Assembly: GCA_964549635.1 (NCBI GenBank)
Contig: CAZJVJ010000001.1
Location: forward strand, 124,001-188,000
Direction of reading: 5' to 3'
DNA length: 64,000 bases
Source of the DNA: VGNY01 sp964549635
GTDB taxonomy: Bacteria > Chloroflexota > Dehalococcoidia > GIF9 > UBA5629
Shown: one piece after another, positions 62,501 to 64,000 of the stretch
How the letters are laid out: the number at the start of each line of letters is the position of its first letter
Numbering within the stretch: the stretch's first letter is position 1
Notes under the pieces: model-generated
The model's database searches: none
The model's input: the letters and a program-made list of their open reading frames with translations, nothing else
Told to the model about the DNA's origin: nothing
Position numbers and translations under genes: made by a program

Positions 62501-63623
62501 CACCCTTGTGGACTACATACCCGCAGACATGCTCTATGTCAGCAGCAGCCCGTCGGGAACGCCCGGTGGTGACCCGGTTGCCACTGTCACTTGGGCTCTG
62601 GGCACTATTGCTGCCGGAAGTTCAAAGACCATCACCATCACTTTGAAGGCATCTGACAACATCACTTCAGAACGCACGGTGGTAAATATTGCTGCAGCGG
62701 TATGGCAGGACAATCTCAATAACTATTACGGTCCTGCCAGCGGTAGCTCGCAGACACTTATCTGCCCCGGCCCGATGCTACTTATCGATATCACCGGTCC
62801 CTCCACCGGAGAGCCGTGTGACACGCTGACATTCACCATTGCCGTGACCAATGTAAGCACAAGTGTCACAGCTGAAAATGTGACCGTCCAGTACATACTG
62901 CCTCTGGGGTCATCCTACGCTGCCTCCAGCAGCGGCGGTGTCTATTCAGACGGTGTAGTGGTCTGGAATCTCGGCTCGATTGGGGCCGGAGCTTCGCGCC
63001 AGGTGACCGTGACAATAGCGTACTGCGTGCTCCCGGTGGGCTCACAGATCTTATCCCTTGCCGGCACTGTGTGGCAGTGCCCTGCCGGTGGTACCCGTGG
63101 GCCCATTTTTGATACCACCAGCACCATCATTGTTGGCTCACCGCCTCCGCCACCTCCGCCTCCGCCTCCTCTGCCACCGCCACCTCCTCCGCCATCCCCA
63201 CCACCGGCACCAACCCAGCCGAGGCCATCGCCAATAACTACAGACCCAGGCTGGTCTGAGCTACCTTCAATCACAGTTAGCAACCTGACGATTCAAATGA
63301 ACAAACAAGATCAGATAATATGCGTGTACTTATATAATAGCGGAGGGCCAGGTGCCTACAATCTTTCATTAAAAATAAATGGTGTTGTTAAGTCCACAAA
63401 ATCGGTGACACTCAGCCGCGGTTCCAGACAGCAAATTTGTTGGACGGTTCGGGAAACAGTACCAGGAAAATATCTTGTCGAAGTCGAAGGACAAAGGGCC
63501 TGGTTTACGGTGAGGGGCAATAATGTAACGACAATGGCACTTATCCTAGGTATCGTGGGCTTCTTCGTTGCCATTCTCTTAGGACTGATATTCATCATTT
63601 ACCGCCAAAAATTTCAGCACTAG
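59574..63623 (+). CDS. Large surface protein with seven DUF11 repeats and C-terminal anchor
   Basis: This is a 1349-aa exported protein, TTG start with GGAGG 13 bases upstream. A signal peptide (LRGLVFVLLLLTLLCPTLV) is followed by an N-terminal beta domain of unknown type (about 35-300). Seven DUF11-type Ig-like repeats (about 310-1170) then follow, each with the xITKxGPxxxxPGxxITFTG...YNVxLVDxLPxGLTFVSSS...TWxLGTxxxG pattern. A proline-rich linker, a CARDB-like domain and a C-terminal helix (ALILGIVGFFVAILLGLIFI) with a short basic tail end the protein. Repeats 2 and 3 are almost identical at DNA level. It is probably cell-surface displayed, similar to the 10770 protein. Confidence 0.9.
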   Translation: MRARQIFAYCGNAAKLRGLVFVLLLLTLLCPTLVAPQPMKATLLNPPVSWANFTFYPVTFNGAVVHDYESSADPSRGSGAVQPEEVDISSCSPNGYLPGNQPSFLYAYYNAGTPLTSADDHIAFRMRLNGNPLETSQIGLRSGHWYILIDIDNDGYKEFAIDIDGTVGSNRADRIYLLYNDLPTNNVTPRPGAQRSASDVLGGDEIGVWYAAGPAAIGYAQTYNHLRVVTATPTCYGGNEYWLDVQLPISAFKVGNQQKLDNTTPARFLISTSASAVDPLQKDWMLKVYTDPIFSDPWLPSVYASKVDSLYEDNDSNGTASPGDVLQYTITISNSGPLDMLNVVFYDGISDPNLSLVDYSVVTTGTIVKQSGNEVEVRFTSIPPGGSVTIRFRVTILFPQVPGVNVVSNQGRVSGSNFTTVLTDDPDTLAPYDPTRTPITVPPRLMITKEGPDQVNPGANITFTGTLTNYGTEPAYNVVLVDYLPVGLTFVSSSHTASYDPVNNTVTWQLGTVGPGTAIPGWVTMQVDASLSDNTTLTNLFQVTWEDGSGRTYGPATASENVTVRTIPLLSITKNGPATASPGGLITYTGTLTNYGTEPAYNVVLVDHLPDGLTFVSSSHMASYDPVNNTVTWQLGTVGPGTAIPGWVVVKVDESVPNGTMLTNRFSVTWEDNSGSSYGPAEATANTTIYTVPLLTITKEGPTQATVGSHITFTGTLKNVGGSPAYNVILVDHLPAGLTFVSSSHAAVYDPIERTITWNLGTVGAGVAIPGWVTVHVDWSVPDGTLLPNLFEVVWKDGEGTDYGPARATANVIARTSPLLTVSKSGPAVGSPGGLLTFILNITNSGGLDAYNVTLVDVLPDKYTYASSSPAGTVSDGSVIWNLGTLTAGSTASVSLTVKVNDDVGNGTTLLNTALVTWQDGQGNSLGPATDVSSTTIYTNPVLEVTKRGPNLVAPGDSSTYTITVTNLSGAPADNVTLVDYIPADMLYVSSSPSGTPGGDPVATVTWALGTIAAGSSKTITITLKASDNITSERTVVNIAAAVWQDNLNNYYGPASGSSQTLICPGPMLLIDITGPSTGEPCDTLTFTIAVTNVSTSVTAENVTVQYILPLGSSYAASSSGGVYSDGVVVWNLGSIGAGASRQVTVTIAYCVLPVGSQILSLAGTVWQCPAGGTRGPIFDTTSTIIVGSPPPPPPPPPPLPPPPPPPSPPPAPTQPRPSPITTDPGWSELPSITVSNLTIQMNKQDQIICVYLYNSGGPGAYNLSLKINGVVKSTKSVTLSRGSRQQICWTVRETVPGKYLVEVEGQRAWFTVRGNNVTTMALILGIVGFFVAILLGLIFIIYRQKFQH
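60966..61142 (+). repeat. DUF11 repeat 2 segment, partner of 61341-61517
   Basis: A 177-bp stretch nearly identical (about ten base differences by eye) to the segment 375 bases downstream. It encodes the strand run GTEPAYNVVLVDYLP through the AIPGW end. Recent duplication or gene conversion. Confidence 0.85.
61341..61517 (+). repeat. DUF11 repeat 3 segment, partner of 60966-61142
   Basis: Second copy of the 177-bp near-identical pair, offset 375 bases (125 codons), so the reading frame and the repeat unit are preserved. Strain-to-strain change in repeat number is possible. Confidence 0.85.
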
Positions 63624-64000
63624 CCAGGGAATACAGTCGTTACTTTAAAAATTTTTAATCAAATTAACGCGCCAAGCTCCAAATTAAGCCCATTTTATAC
63701 CTTAAATGTAAGACGCTTTGCCACGCCACTTTTACTCTTAAGCGGTCACCTGATGCTCGTCGTACCACCCCCATGTAGTACGCCCCTTCAGGATCGCCCA
63801 CTTCTGCACACAGCGGAGCTAAAGCCGGGCACTCCACCGGTCAGCTTCGTACCGGAGCACAAACGCTACAGGCACCAACCGGGCAGCTGCTGTGAGTTCA
63901 CCCCAGGTTGCTAGTGGTATTAAGGTATACACAGCTTCCGCTAAACCCACAGTCACCTACAGCCGGCTTTGAATATCTGAATAAACTTTACATAATGAGG
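63624..64000. other. Right-edge region, no gene supported
   Basis: After the surface protein stop the sequence is first AT-rich (63640-63720) and then GC-richer. Several frames are open on both strands in 63740-63930 but none has a start signal or family resemblance. A decayed gene is possible but not shown. Confidence 0.35.

Noticed and set aside
63130..63240. Proline-rich stretch read as a CRISPR-like or simple repeat
   Set aside because: It is a CCN-codon run encoding the linker before the CARDB-like domain, without spacers or a regular repeat unit. No CRISPR array was found in the window.
63740..63930. Open frames on both strands at the right edge, one resembling a small cytoplasmic protein
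   Set aside because: All frames are open because the segment is GC-richer. Joining two frames gives a vaguely protein-like text but no family match, so it was not called.

Overview
The window looks like a chromosomal segment of an anaerobic Chloroflexota bacterium of the Dehalococcoidia type. This is an inference from gene content, not from a marker tree. It rests on a bacterial Elp3 of the kind known from Dehalococcoides, an archaeal-style sulfide-dependent thiazole synthase, a methanogen-style homocysteine-synthesis gene set (COG1900, NIL-ferredoxin, UPF0280), rubrerythrin, type I glutamine synthetase and frequent TTG/GTG starts. Coding is dense on both strands and most genes are housekeeping.

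Left part (1-10 kb): the first 27 codons of a probable signal peptidase I run off the left edge. They are followed by a SIMPL-domain lipoprotein, two small unknown proteins, glnA, tRNA-Val and rubrerythrin. A leftward four-gene operon (SDR, SCP2-like protein, acyl-CoA dehydrogenase, acetoacetate-decarboxylase-like protein) suggests acyl-CoA or lipid metabolism. Small regulatory and zinc-binding proteins, a chagasin-type protease inhibitor and a NUDIX hydrolase come next.

Island (10.1-16.8 kb): two copies of a 193-bp segment, each holding a complete tRNA-Leu(UAG) gene plus a 111-bp tail, flank a four-gene leftward operon. The operon encodes a SipW-type signal peptidase fused to six N-terminal zinc ribbons, a TasA/camelysin-like exported protein, a second exported protein with a SipW-type signal and a membrane-anchored surface protein. 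An N-terminal fragment of a tyrosine recombinase lies just inside the right repeat. This is the most unusual system in the window.

Middle (16.9-45 kb): HAD phosphatase; a lower-glycolysis operon (LacD-type aldolase, pyruvate kinase, PfkB kinase); a 1008-aa membrane GGDEF/HD-GYP protein; a head-to-head Trm9-like methyltransferase/Elp3 pair for wobble-uridine modification; a five-gene peptide/oligopeptide ABC transporter; a radical SAM protein, HIT hydrolase and prephenate dehydratase; an APC permease with USP and two TrkA proteins; tRNA-His and tRNA-Arg; a DnaJ-type protein; a GerW/DUF2953 spore-type cluster; a lipid kinase; a PAC2 protein; a frameshifted DUF167 remnant; and mtaB.

Right part (45-64 kb): recJ, lgt and ftsY; a Fur/Zur-type regulator with a perfect 11-3-11 palindromic operator and a downstream membrane protein; an MrfA/Hrq1-like helicase; DUF503 and zinc-ribbon proteins; a DoxX/MauE membrane protein; and a PKD lipoprotein. 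The leftward sulfur/thiamine cluster follows (hisS, thi4, COG1900, NIL-ferredoxin, UPF0280). The window ends with a 1349-aa surface protein with seven DUF11 repeats, a proline-rich linker and a C-terminal membrane anchor.
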